Counted from the first letter of the stretch, positions 54,844-63,846 are shown. The stretch: 64,000 nucleotides of DNA from Paenibacillus tianmuensis (GCF_900100345.1 NZ_FMTT01000011.1:89294-153293), one strand, 5' to 3'. Numbers and translations are program-made. The notes: generated from the sequence alone by a model not told the origin.

Positions 54844-55029
54844 TCAAGAAACGCCGTACATTTCCCAATCCCACCGGACGCGTTTTCCAGTTTCCAGCCT
54901 TCCGCTGCTTTTGGTGAACCAGAATCGCATTGTAACCGCAGGTTCGACAAAAGCTTCGAATACCTCTTCAACCGGTCTGCGAATAAGCATTTCCGCTTTT
55001 GCAGCCGGTGCTTGATGCAGTGTGGTCAT
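54844..55029 (-). pseudogene. Truncated SRPBCC/AHSA1-domain protein
   Basis: The start is good (AGGAGC, then ATG at 55029), and the protein opens with AEMLIRRPVEEVFEAFVEP, the first helix of an AHSA1-type SRPBCC domain. It stops after 61 residues, at DWEMYGVS, less than half the normal 140-160 residues. The following sequence in any frame does not continue the fold, and the terminator of the neighbouring gene begins 16 bases on. A deletion of the 3' part is likely. Confidence 0.65.
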
Positions 55030-55452
55030 TATGCATTGCTCCTTTCGTTGTTCCCCTTTGGCCCGGCTTCCGGCCTTACCGGCCGAATTCGACATTAAAT
55101 TACATCGTTTGCTGTCTGTCGATAACAACTGTCGTCGTTCTCGCCAAACGCTTGGATGACAAATGATCCCGACGCACTATGGACAAAGTACCCAGCTTTT
55201 CAATACAATGAATGAAAGTGATGGGTTATTTTTACAAGTTATATGGTAATTCCTTTCTGGAAATTAGGTATTTTTTTTCATCCGCAAATTTGTCAAGTGC
55301 TTTAAGTATGGCAAGATGAAGAATGTGCGGTCTTTTCTGAAAAAATTGTTGATTCGCAAAAATTTTGACGAAAACCGCATCTCCCCATCATTCACAAAAA
55401 TGAGGACCGGCGGCCGAAGACGGTATCGTCGGACTCCGCGAGAGGTAGCGCC
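55030..55452. other. Intergenic region without a gene
   Basis: This is an AT-rich stretch between the SRPBCC relic and the export genes. I see no ABC ATPase or other supported frame. It probably contains the promoter of the 55453-62939 operon, for example TTGTCA near 55291, but no convincing -10 box stands out. Confidence 0.5.
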
Positions 55453-56259
55453 ATGGCTCATCGCAAGTATGTCGTCGCGTTCCGCATCGGCTTCCAAAGC
55501 TCGCTGGAATACCGCTTTAATTTTTTCCTCTCTCTGTTCAGCGCGGTATTTCCGATCGTCGTGCAATATTATATATGGACGGCGGTGTACGCGAGCGCCG
55601 GAGAGAGCGGCTTGTTCGGCTATTCTTATCAAGAGATGATCATGTATACGATCATTGCCGCCGTCGTCTCCAAGCTGGTGATTACGAATATGGAGCACGC
55701 CATCGCCGAAGATATCAAAAGCGGCGGATTGAATAAATATATGGTCAAGCCGATTGCGTATTTTGGCTTCCGCATCTGCTCGTTTATCGGGCAGCGATTG
55801 ATCTATGTGACGATTTCCCTGTTCGTCATTCTGGCTTTAACCTTCGCATTGAACTCGTTCTATAACCAGCATACCGGACTTGAACGATTGCTGGCTTTTT
55901 TCCTCTCTCTGTGCCTGTCTGTCATTCTTAGCTTTCTGATCTCGTACGCTCTGTGCGCGTGCGCCTTCTGGTTGTCGGAAATTTCCTACTTTTTCGTTGT
56001 CACCAGCCTGCTGGTTAATATCATGAGTGGCGGCATGTTCCCGCTTGAAATATTCGGCGAAGGGCTGCAGCAGCTGTTTCGTTTCCTGCCATTCCACTAT
56101 ATGGTTTACTTCCCTGTCAACGTATTGAATGGAAAAATAGCGGGCGATCTGATTTGGCAAGGCATCGCCGGACAAGGCCTATGGACCGGTGTGATGCTGA
56201 TCGTCTGCCATCTGGTCTGGAAGCGTGGGATGAAACGGTACTTGGGGCTAGGAGGCTGA
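55453..56259 (+). CDS. ABC-2 type (DUF990-like) permease
   Basis: A 268-residue membrane protein with six hydrophobic segments. Features such as FRIGFQSSLEYRFNFFLSLF at the start, SGGLNKYMVKPIAYFGFR and a late FRFLPFHYMVYFPVNVLNG are typical of ABC-2 exporters of the DUF990 type. It starts the 7.5-kb operon with GAGAGGT before the ATG and is 3 bases from the next, related permease. No ATPase is encoded nearby. Confidence 0.85.
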   Translation: MAHRKYVVAFRIGFQSSLEYRFNFFLSLFSAVFPIVVQYYIWTAVYASAGESGLFGYSYQEMIMYTIIAAVVSKLVITNMEHAIAEDIKSGGLNKYMVKPIAYFGFRICSFIGQRLIYVTISLFVILALTFALNSFYNQHTGLERLLAFFLSLCLSVILSFLISYALCACAFWLSEISYFFVVTSLLVNIMSGGMFPLEIFGEGLQQLFRFLPFHYMVYFPVNVLNGKIAGDLIWQGIAGQGLWTGVMLIVCHLVWKRGMKRYLGLGG

Positions 56260-56262
56260 GCT

Positions 56263-57072
56263 TTGAACTTCGTTACCGAACTGCGACGACATCTGCACAT
56301 CCTGGCGTTATTCGCCAAAAACTCGGTCATTTCCCAGATGGAATACCGCTTTAATTTCATAACGGGCATATTCGTGGAGGCGGCGTTTCTGATGTCCAAG
56401 CTGCTGTATGCGGTCGTCGTGTACAAAACGAATGTGCGGATCAACGGGCTGTCGCCCGATACGATTCTGATGTTTATGGGGACGCATTTATGGCTGACGG
56501 GCATTTACATGGGTTTGTTCTTTAACAATTTCCTGCGTCTCAGCGATCATGTGCGCACAGGCAGTCTCGATCTGATGATGGTCAAGCCGATGTCGCTGCA
56601 ATTTCTTGTGTCCTTGCGGTATATCGAGGTCGGGATGCCGATTCCGAATATGATAGCGGGGACCATCATGATCGCGATCGGCTGGAGCGCCGCGGGCATT
56701 CCGCTTACGCTGCTCCATGTCGCCGGATTTGTGGCCTTTCTGCTAGCCGCAACCGTCCTTACGTACTGCATTATGATCATTCCTTCGCTGCTCTCGTTCT
56801 GGTTCGTGAACACGTCGGCCGCCAGCGAAATTTCGTACTCCGTATGGGATTCCAACAATATGCCCGCATCCATGTACAACAAGTGGATACAGCGGATAGG
56901 GACGTTTGTCGTTCCGGTGTTTTTGATTACGAACTTTGCCCCGATGTTTGTGCTCGGCAAGCTGTCTGCCGCCGAATTGGCCTGGGGCGCGCTGGCCCCG
57001 GTCGTCTGCTTCCTGCTGGTCCGCTTCCTGTGGAAGCGGGCGCTGAGCGTGTACAGCAGCTCTAGTTTGTAG
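56263..57072 (+). CDS. ABC-2 type (DUF990-like) permease
   Basis: A 269-residue second permease, a homologue of the first (SQMEYRFNFITGIFVEAAFL, HVRTGSLDLMMVKPMS). The two should form the two halves of an exporter. Its likely cargo is the product of the enzymes encoded downstream. The TTG start follows GGAGG. In related systems the ATPase gene comes first; here it is missing from the window. Confidence 0.85.
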   Translation: MNFVTELRRHLHILALFAKNSVISQMEYRFNFITGIFVEAAFLMSKLLYAVVVYKTNVRINGLSPDTILMFMGTHLWLTGIYMGLFFNNFLRLSDHVRTGSLDLMMVKPMSLQFLVSLRYIEVGMPIPNMIAGTIMIAIGWSAAGIPLTLLHVAGFVAFLLAATVLTYCIMIIPSLLSFWFVNTSAASEISYSVWDSNNMPASMYNKWIQRIGTFVVPVFLITNFAPMFVLGKLSAAELAWGALAPVVCFLLVRFLWKRALSVYSSSSL

Positions 57073-57227
57073 CGGAGCATTCGTCCGATGCGGCAAATGA
57101 CGACGATAAGGGAGGTGATGCAGTTCGGAGCAAGCGCAGGCGGGAAGGTTCCGCAGATGAGGCAATCTTAGGCTGAATCGACAGGTCCTATACCAACCAT
57201 GACATGAAAATTGGAGGAGGTTAGACG

Positions 57228-58346
57228 ATGTCCGTACAACTTCGCAATGACACGGCTTCAACGATTTCACCGCTCTTGAGTATGTCGGCGCCCCGGTGGA
57301 TTTGGCTGCAGCTTCTGGAGGCCTGTAATCTAAGGTGCAAAATGTGCTACGAATGGGGCGATAACGGCGCCTACAAGGAACGAACGACGCTGACGCAGCT
57401 GGATATCAAAGTGGTTAAGCAAATTATCGAGGATTGCAGCCCGGTCAAGCCTTATTACGATCTGTTTGGCGGAGAGCCTCTGATGTATCCGCAAATCGAC
57501 GAGGTTCTGGCTGCATTAAAATATTACGGAAGCCAAGTCGCCTTCCCGACCAACGGAACGCTGCTGGAGAAGCACGCGGAGATGATTATCGAGAATGAGC
57601 CGCATCGTGTATGGGTGTCGATGGACGGTCCGGAGGAGATTAACGACCAGCAGCGCGGCAAGGGCGTATTCAAGAGAGCGATCCGCGGCATTGAGAAGCT
57701 TCATGCGCTCCGGGAGGAGAAGGGCAAGGAGTTTCCGAAGATCGGCACGATCTTCATCATTACCCCGCTAACGTACATGCATGTGGAAGAGCTTTTCTTC
57801 AAAAGCATGGATATTACGAAGCTGGATCATATCAGTTTGGAGTTTCAGTCGTTTATTACGCCGGAAGATCACATGAATTACCGCAATATTCTGAAAGATA
57901 ATTTTGATCTGGATACGGATGCGGCCGTTTCCAAGGGCTTCGTCCGTGAATTATCCGAGTTTAGCGAGATGGATGCAAAGGAAATCGCCCGCCAAGTGCG
58001 CAACATCGAGGAGTACTGTAAGGAGAAAGGGGTTTATTTCAACGCCTATCCGCAGAACATGACCGAGGAGACGGTCGAGCTGTACTTCAGCGGAAACAGC
58101 CACAAGCTGTCGCATGCCAAGAAGCGCTGTGAGTTCCCTTGGCTCAGCACGGAGATCAATGCGAGAGGCGACGTGACGTCCTGTCATGCTTTCTATGACT
58201 TGACGCTCGGCAACGTAAACGAGCAGCGGCTGATTGATATCTGGAACGGACCGAAGTATAAGCAATACCGCAATTATTTGAAAAAAAATTCATTCCCGAT
58301 CTGTCAGGCCTGCTGTCTGAACTTCAAGACGAAGACGGAAAAATAA
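57228..58346 (+). CDS. Radical SAM/SPASM-domain protein 1
   Basis: A 372-residue enzyme. The cluster motif CNLRCKMC (Cys33, 37, 40) binds the 4Fe-4S that cleaves S-adenosylmethionine, and LFGGEP is the SAM-contact motif. The C-terminal SPASM region has CEFPW, TSCHAFYDLTLGNV and CQACC, so one or two extra clusters are likely. SPASM enzymes modify peptides or, as in BtrN and AtsB, dehydrogenate alcohols. GGAGGAGG lies 9 bases upstream. The substrate is unknown. The second radical SAM gene is at 59744. Confidence 0.88.
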   Translation: MSVQLRNDTASTISPLLSMSAPRWIWLQLLEACNLRCKMCYEWGDNGAYKERTTLTQLDIKVVKQIIEDCSPVKPYYDLFGGEPLMYPQIDEVLAALKYYGSQVAFPTNGTLLEKHAEMIIENEPHRVWVSMDGPEEINDQQRGKGVFKRAIRGIEKLHALREEKGKEFPKIGTIFIITPLTYMHVEELFFKSMDITKLDHISLEFQSFITPEDHMNYRNILKDNFDLDTDAAVSKGFVRELSEFSEMDAKEIARQVRNIEEYCKEKGVYFNAYPQNMTEETVELYFSGNSHKLSHAKKRCEFPWLSTEINARGDVTSCHAFYDLTLGNVNEQRLIDIWNGPKYKQYRNYLKKNSFPICQACCLNFKTKTEK

Positions 58347-58367
58347 AGGAAGCACGAGGTTGTGCCC

Positions 58368-59393
58368 ATGAGAAAGAAACGAATCGGCGTGCTTGGCTGC
58401 GCTCACATCCTCGATCGGGCGCTGTTCACGCCCCTTAAGAGCCTCGAACACCTCGGCGTTCACGCCATTGCGAGCCGAACGAAGGCTAAAGCCGAGTCCT
58501 ATGCGGACAAGTATGGCATTCCGCACGCGTTCGGCAGCTACGAGGAACTGCTGACCTGTGAGGAGATTGACTTCGTCTATATTGCGCTCAGCAACGAGCT
58601 GCATGCGGAATGGGCGATTCGTGCGCTGCAGGCGGGGAAGCCGGTGCTGGTGGAAAAGCCGATTTGTCTGAACACGGGGGAGCTTCGGCAGTTGATGGAC
58701 GCGCAGGCGGCGTCCGGGTTGCCCGTGCTGGAAGGTTTGATGGTGCAGCACCATCCTTGGCAGAGCGAGATCAAGCGGATGATCGACCGCAGCACATACG
58801 GCCGCCTCTTGCAGGTAAGCTCGCAAATCTCGGTTCCGTTCCAGGACCCAGAGCGGCAAAACTATCGCAGCTTCCCGGAACGCGGCGGCGGTGCTTTCTA
58901 TGATTTCGGCTGCTATTGGCTGCAATTCCTGCAAGCGGTGCTGGGGCTGGAGCCGTCGATCTGCGATGCGGAATCGGATTTTGCGGGACCGGGCGGCTGC
59001 GATTGGACGTTTCGGGCGGCGCTGGACCACGCGGACGGAGTGCGCGCCGAGCTTGTCGCCTCCTTCGAGATGCCGGCGGCTTCCCGGCATATGCTTGAAT
59101 TTGAGCGTGCCGTTGTGACCGTGGACGATTTTTTCCGCGCCAGCATGGGAACGTACCGCATTGCGATTCGCATCCAAGATAAGCAGACCGGGGCGGTAGA
59201 GAAGCTGGCCTTTGACCCGCAAAATTATTTCGTGAATCAATTGGCGTTTTTCAGCGATGTGCTGGATGGGATAACAAGCAATGTGCCGATCGTTCAATCG
59301 TACGAGCGAATGGCGATGCACAAGCGGCTGCTGACGCTGGCGAGGGCGAAGCTGCCCGGATATCCGCTGGCCTTAGGCCAGCCACTGACTTAG
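58368..59393 (+). CDS. Gfo/Idh/MocA family NAD(P)-dependent oxidoreductase
   Basis: A 341-residue enzyme. The Rossmann start is RIGVLGCAHIL. The catalytic EKP lysine lies in VLVEKPICL, and GGGAFYDFGCYWLQ is the conserved C-terminal-domain motif. The family oxidises sugars, inositols or amino-sugars. ATG at 58368 follows GAGGT; GTG at 58362 is an alternative. It lies 21 bases after radical SAM 1, which suggests a cyclitol- or sugar-like substrate, but this is inference. Confidence 0.9.
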   Translation: MRKKRIGVLGCAHILDRALFTPLKSLEHLGVHAIASRTKAKAESYADKYGIPHAFGSYEELLTCEEIDFVYIALSNELHAEWAIRALQAGKPVLVEKPICLNTGELRQLMDAQAASGLPVLEGLMVQHHPWQSEIKRMIDRSTYGRLLQVSSQISVPFQDPERQNYRSFPERGGGAFYDFGCYWLQFLQAVLGLEPSICDAESDFAGPGGCDWTFRAALDHADGVRAELVASFEMPAASRHMLEFERAVVTVDDFFRASMGTYRIAIRIQDKQTGAVEKLAFDPQNYFVNQLAFFSDVLDGITSNVPIVQSYERMAMHKRLLTLARAKLPGYPLALGQPLT

Positions 59394-59410
59394 ATGAGGA
59401 GGAGTTTCTT

Positions 59411-59686
59411 ATGGTGATGCAAACGGTGATGAAAATTTTGAGTGAAATCAAGGAGTCTCCGGAGCTGTTGTCCACGTTAAAGCCGGAGACGGATATCGTT
59501 AACGAGGTAGGACTCGATTCGCTGCAAATGATCAATTTCGTGCTGGCCATTGAAGATGCTTTCGATGTGGAAATCGACTTTGATCATTTCCAGCTCGAAC
59601 ACCTGAACTCCATTCAAGCTTTCGTCGCTTTCTTGGAGAGCGTGAGAGCGGATGTTTCGAACGGGGCAAGCGGCCAGACAGCTTAG
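59411..59686 (+). CDS. Acyl carrier protein
   Basis: A 91-residue acidic carrier. The phosphopantetheine site is GLDSLQM with Ser37. The helical pattern (VMKILSEIKESPELLSTLKP, then EDAFDVEIDFD) is normal, and the length is slightly above average owing to a polar tail. AGGAGGAG precedes the ATG. It implies that an acyl or aminoacyl group is carried as a thioester for the KAS-like enzymes downstream. Confidence 0.93.
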   Translation: MVMQTVMKILSEIKESPELLSTLKPETDIVNEVGLDSLQMINFVLAIEDAFDVEIDFDHFQLEHLNSIQAFVAFLESVRADVSNGASGQTA

Positions 59687-59743
59687 CAGCCCGTTGTCGA
59701 TGAATCATGAAAAACCGTTCGCCGAAAGATGGGAGGGCCGCTC

Positions 59744-60916
59744 ATGCAACCGAAAACGAAAGTTACCTTTGACGGAAACACGTTTCATAATATGAAGCGG
59801 ACGATTCGCAACATGTCCGTGACCAGCAAAGCGCTGCGGCGCGACCCGACGTTCGCGCTGGATATTCCCGAGGACATCGGCATCAAGCTGAACAACGGCT
59901 GTAATCTGCGCTGCAAGCATTGCTTCGAATGGGCGAGCGACGGCTTTCATCACGATATGGCCAAGGAGATAAAGAGTCAGGAGATCGAGTTTTCCCTGCT
60001 CGAACGCCTGCTGGAGCAAACGCGCCAGCGGAAATCCCGTTTGTTCCTTTGGGGCGGCGAGCCGCTGTATTACAGCAAATTTGACGAATTGGCCGACTTG
60101 CTGGAACGCGATCCCCGTAATACGACCGTTTGTACCAATGCGCTACTCGTGGAGCAGAAGCTGGATTCCGTGCTGAAAATATCGAAGGATATGACGCTGC
60201 TCATCAGCTTGGACGGCTTTGAAGCGGAGAACGACGCCATTCGCGGAAGGGGCACGTACAAGAAAGTCGTCCAAACGGTGAAGCTGCTGCTGGATCTGCA
60301 GCGAACCGGTGAGTTTCAAGGCCGCATTTCACTCAGCCTGACCATTAGCGATGCGATGGTCACGAAGCTGTACGATTTCATGGAATATTTCGAAGACCTC
60401 GGCGTTGATACGGTCTACTTCGTATTTCCCTGGTATATCCCAAGCGAGATTGCAGTAAAGATGGATGACTACTATACGCGGTATTTCCCTTGGCTGGAAG
60501 CGGCACAGCAGCAGCAGCGGTATAGCTGGCATTCCTTCACCTTCCGCGTCTCGGAATCGAATATCGAGCCGCTCGTCGCGGAGATCGACCGGATCAACGG
60601 GCGGGTGTGGAACAGCCGAATCCGGTTTCAGCCGGCGCTGGAGCGGGATGAGATCAGAGACTTTATTCTTGGCTCCGAGAAGCCGGCGATGAAACGGGAG
60701 CAATGCTTGGCGATTGCCAATCGGGTGGATGTGATGCCGGACGGGAAGGTCAACCCGTGCAAGTTTTTCCCCGAGTTTACGCTCGGCGACTTGAACGGGA
60801 CGGAGCTGAAGGACGTGTATCATAACGAAAGTTTCCGGCGGCACCGGGAGACGCTCGGCCGAGGATTGACGCCGATCTGTTCGCGATGCGTGCTGCTCTA
60901 TAACTACGGCCGATAA
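59744..60916 (+). CDS. Radical SAM/SPASM-domain protein 2
   Basis: A 390-residue radical SAM enzyme with CNLRCKHC (Cys53, 57, 60) and LWGGEPLYYS. The C-terminus carries REQCLAIA, NPCKFFPEFTLGDLN and ICSRCVLLYN, so a SPASM or twitch domain binds an extra cluster. The two radical SAM proteins are similar in layout but clearly different in sequence, with a longer N-terminal extension here. ATG at 59744 follows GGGAGG. The substrate is unknown; a carrier-bound acyl group is possible. Confidence 0.86.
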   Translation: MQPKTKVTFDGNTFHNMKRTIRNMSVTSKALRRDPTFALDIPEDIGIKLNNGCNLRCKHCFEWASDGFHHDMAKEIKSQEIEFSLLERLLEQTRQRKSRLFLWGGEPLYYSKFDELADLLERDPRNTTVCTNALLVEQKLDSVLKISKDMTLLISLDGFEAENDAIRGRGTYKKVVQTVKLLLDLQRTGEFQGRISLSLTISDAMVTKLYDFMEYFEDLGVDTVYFVFPWYIPSEIAVKMDDYYTRYFPWLEAAQQQQRYSWHSFTFRVSESNIEPLVAEIDRINGRVWNSRIRFQPALERDEIRDFILGSEKPAMKREQCLAIANRVDVMPDGKVNPCKFFPEFTLGDLNGTELKDVYHNESFRRHRETLGRGLTPICSRCVLLYNYGR

Positions 60917-60954
60917 ATCCCGCAACCAAGCGGCGACAGGAAAGAGGGCTGCGG

Positions 60955-61938
60955 ATGATGCAAGGGCGGTTTCATATGGATGACTTCTCCGTATATCGGC
61001 CCGAGCTGACGGTGCCGATGGCGGACATCATTTCAAACGCGGTGCAATGCGGGTACCCTCTTGAGCACGATGAGGCTTATTACCGGGAGCGGGGGTTCGA
61101 GACCGTTGCGGTCGAAAGACGCCTATCGATGGAGGAAATGGCGGAGCGGGCACTTGAGCCTGTAGCGGAGCGGTGCAGGCGGGAAGGCATCGAGATCGGG
61201 GAAATCTGGTTTGCGCATACGTCACAGGTAGCTTGGCATGAATGCAATCTGTTCAAAACGATGCTGCTGCGCTGGGGCTGGGAGCAGGTTCCCTTGTACC
61301 CGGTCGAGGAGCATTCCTGCTCGACGTTCCATTGGTTTCTGCGCATGGCCGCCTATCCGTTGGCCCGTGATCCGGACAAAGCGGTGCTGTTTGTGACCGC
61401 CGATCTCGGAATCCATCCGTTCTATTATATCAATGAGTTCATCCTTAGCGGGGACAGCGCCAGCGCCTGCTTATTCCGCTGGGAATACGGCGATCATCAA
61501 ACGCTTGCCGTAAAGTATAAAACGGCAGGCAAGGTCTACGATAACGATCCGTCTCGCCTGCGGCAGTTCCATGCGACTTTCTATATGAGTATTCGCAAGA
61601 TGATGCTGGAGACGCTTCACGAAGCCGGGTTCACCTTTTCCGACATCCGTCTCGTCGTGTGCGGCAATACGAACCGGCAGGTTTGGGAGACGGTAGCCAG
61701 TTCGCTGCGGGTTTCGCCGGATATGTTTTACTACGCCACCATGCACGAAGTCGGGCATATTACGAATACGGACATCCCTTACAATATTTGGCGCGCGTTA
61801 GCCGACGGGGCTTTGCTGCCGGGGGACTATTATTTGACGGTTACCATCGGCACGGCCGGCACGCTCGGCTGTGCCCTGCACCGGTATGTGCCGATGAATC
61901 GGCCCGGGATTCCGGCCAAGGAGGAAGGGGAGCTATGA
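60955..61938 (+). CDS. Divergent 3-oxoacyl-ACP synthase III-like protein (KAS 1)
   Basis: A 327-residue thiolase-fold protein of the KAS III type. Cys122 in EEHSCSTFHWFL sits at the acyl-accepting position. The C-terminal Asn is kept in ITNTDIPYNIWRAL, followed by the family end GTAGTLGCALHRY. The usual HQAN motif is replaced by CGNTNRQ, so the catalytic His seems to be missing. Such proteins can act as acyltransferases or condensing enzymes of special pathways. Its stop overlaps the next start (ATGA). Confidence 0.8.
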   Translation: MMQGRFHMDDFSVYRPELTVPMADIISNAVQCGYPLEHDEAYYRERGFETVAVERRLSMEEMAERALEPVAERCRREGIEIGEIWFAHTSQVAWHECNLFKTMLLRWGWEQVPLYPVEEHSCSTFHWFLRMAAYPLARDPDKAVLFVTADLGIHPFYYINEFILSGDSASACLFRWEYGDHQTLAVKYKTAGKVYDNDPSRLRQFHATFYMSIRKMMLETLHEAGFTFSDIRLVVCGNTNRQVWETVASSLRVSPDMFYYATMHEVGHITNTDIPYNIWRALADGALLPGDYYLTVTIGTAGTLGCALHRYVPMNRPGIPAKEEGEL

Positions 61939-62939
61939 GCGCGCAAGTTTTTCCGGAAGGCAAGAAGCTGTATATTAGCGGGCTTCGGTGCATCGTTCCG
62001 GAGGCGGAAAGCTCCTTGGAGGCCTACTGTGCGGAGGCGGGACAGCCATGGGAAGATAGTCCGCCCAAGTGGCTGTTCGCGCATGCCGGGATGTCCTCGC
62101 CTTGGCCGGCCGTGGAGTCCGGTCCGTCGGATTCTTCGCTTCCCGCGGTACGGATTCCGGTGTTCGAAAAGCATCCCGTCGACTATTTGTGCGAGGAAGG
62201 GAAGCGCCGCTTCGGAGCGGACCGGAAGTTTGATCTGATCAGCTACTGCCACGAAACGGTGCAGCGTCCGCTGACGACCTTGCCGGGGTTCATGCTGTGT
62301 GCCGAGTTCGGGCATCGTCATGTGCAGCCGTTCGTGCTCGGACAGCTCGGAAGCCTCGCCTGTATTCGGGCGATCGACTGGTCTGGGCGCATGCTGGAGG
62401 ATGGAGAAGGGACGAACGGCTTGCTCTGCATTGCGGATCGAACGGAGTATCCGTTCAGCCGGACGCCTTGGACAGGCTCGATCAAGGGGGACGCTGCGGT
62501 GTTGTGCACCTTAGCAACCGAAGCGGGCGAGTACGAAGTAACGAAATGCTGCATTCAGCCGTTCCTTCAAGCCGGACCGATGCGAGCGTGGACGACGGCC
62601 GATTACGAACGGACGATGCTGGCGCTTGCCCGGCTAGCCGAACAAGCGCTTCAGGAGATGAAGGCGGCGGGGAACGCGCCTGATCGGCTGGTGATTCAGA
62701 ACGTGTCCGCTTCCTTCGTGACGGCTGTCGGCGAGGCTGGGGAACGCTGCGGGATTCCCGTCTATGTAAGGCAAACGCGGAAAGCGATTAATTTTTTTGG
62801 CAGCGATCCGTTCATTACCTTGCAGGAGGCGGAGGACAGCGGCCAGCTTCGGGAGGGACAGTCGGTTCTGCTCCTGTTTGCCAGCGCCGATTTCGGCATC
62901 GGACTGCTGACGCTTCGCAAAGCCGGGGAAGGTGGATAG
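61935..62939 (+). CDS. Degenerate KAS III-like partner protein (KAS 2)
   Basis: A 334-residue protein that is translationally coupled to KAS 1. The fold pattern fits thiolase-like proteins: SGLRCIVPEAESSLEAYC at the start, GQLGSLACIRAIDWSG in the middle, and GDAAVLCTL. At the catalytic position I see GSLAC rather than an A-C-x-G turn, so the nucleophile appears to be lost, and the His motif is replaced by QNVSASF. It may act as a partner subunit of KAS 1, as chain-length factors do for ketosynthases. The ATG at 61935 is set by overlap; the frame open to 61659 is a shadow. Confidence 0.7.
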   Translation: MSAQVFPEGKKLYISGLRCIVPEAESSLEAYCAEAGQPWEDSPPKWLFAHAGMSSPWPAVESGPSDSSLPAVRIPVFEKHPVDYLCEEGKRRFGADRKFDLISYCHETVQRPLTTLPGFMLCAEFGHRHVQPFVLGQLGSLACIRAIDWSGRMLEDGEGTNGLLCIADRTEYPFSRTPWTGSIKGDAAVLCTLATEAGEYEVTKCCIQPFLQAGPMRAWTTADYERTMLALARLAEQALQEMKAAGNAPDRLVIQNVSASFVTAVGEAGERCGIPVYVRQTRKAINFFGSDPFITLQEAEDSGQLREGQSVLLLFASADFGIGLLTLRKAGEGG

Positions 62940-62965
62940 CCTCCGAATTGTAGTCTGTGCCAAGA

Positions 62966-63013
62966 ATCGCGAAAAAGACCGCCTTCCCTGCGAACGGCGG
63001 TCTTTTTCGCGAT
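62966..63013. terminator. Very strong terminator at the end of the biosynthetic operon
   Basis: Perfect 18-base arms begin ATCGCGAAAAAGACCGCC and end GGCGGTCTTTTTCGCGAT, with a 12-base loop. The inner A and T runs allow termination on both strands. Confidence 0.85.
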
Positions 63014-63055
63014 GAAACGTCATTTTTTTGCCGGAGATGATTTAAAGGCAGGGCG

Positions 63056-63530
63056 TCACCGCCGATTTCTGGGGTTGTTAGGTAAATAAGGTATCTGGGG
63101 TGATTTTGTTGGTGGTCGCTTCCTGACATACGAACTGATTTGCTCTGCCTCTCCTTGTTCCTTCTCTAGCTTCGCTTGATATTCTATCCGGATCGCCAGC
63201 AGCTCGCGCTCCTTCACCACGTCTTTCCACTCGTTCAGACGCTCCAGCGCCTCTCGATGACGTTCCTCGGCGCTCGCCCCTCAGCTCGTCCATCGCCGTG
63301 AGATAGGCCTCCAGATCCGCTATGCGTGCCGCTTGTTTCTCGGATAACGCGGTCAACCGGGAAACTTCCGTTCCACAGATATTCTGATCGATTGCCCTTC
63401 GCTTGGTGGGACCGACTGGAGGAGCTGGGGGATCCAAACCAAATAAAAAAGCCTCCACCAATTTGCAGAGGGCAACTAAAAAAAACGGCCCTTGCCGCAA
63501 AGGATGCGAACAAGAGTCGTTTTTTTGCAT
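63056..63530 (-). pseudogene. Frameshifted coiled-coil protein
   Basis: On the reverse strand one frame gives RLTALSEKQAARIADLEAYL and AMDELRGE, then turns into arginine-rich nonsense. The next frame carries on with AEERHREALERLNEWKDVVK and ELLAIRIEYQAKLEKEQGEA to a stop at 63056. Removing one G from the GGGG run near 63280 joins them into a helical coiled-coil protein. The upstream part of the frame (63400-63530) overlaps a hairpin and is probably not coding. I do not recognise the family. Confidence 0.5.
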
Positions 63531-63561
63531 TGTTCCACGAAATGAAATCGTCGCTTCAGAG

Positions 63562-63846
63562 TTAATTAGAGTGGAAAATAGGAACTGGGAGCGTTATTCT
63601 AACGGCTCCATACCATCCAAAAAAGTCTATGTAAGTGCCCGCTCCTTTGTCTGTGTTTATAAGCATCCATGCTCCTGCTGCTGCAACGGCGGTCACCGCA
63701 GAAGCAAACCAAGCTGGAGGAGTTACCGAAAAGAAAAGCATCGTCGCTTGCATAGCAGCAATTGTTCCTGCAACAGATGCAGTATATAAAAGAATATTAT
63801 CTTTAAATTTTGGCTCAAAACCAAAATTAGCGGTTGACGAATTCAA
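63562..63846 (-). CDS. Possible small two-helix membrane protein
   Basis: A 94-residue frame with two hydrophobic stretches (residues about 20-41 and 44-62: TASVAGTIAAMQATMLFFSV, AWFASAVTAVAAAGAWMLI). The region is AT-richer than the rest of the window. The TTG start has no ribosome-binding site, so the true start may be a later codon. Holin-like or bacteriocin-like proteins have this size, but nothing specific matches. Confidence 0.4.
   Translation of the reverse strand: MNSSTANFGFEPKFKDNILLYTASVAGTIAAMQATMLFFSVTPPAWFASAVTAVAAAGAWMLINTDKGAGTYIDFFGWYGAVRITLPVPIFHSN

Noticed and set aside
57118..57171. A 17-residue frame (MQFGASAGGKVPQMRQS) before radical SAM 1 as a precursor peptide
   Set aside because: GGAGG is only 2 bases from the ATG, too close for good initiation, and there is no core-peptide pattern. 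It is worth a glance if relatives conserve it.
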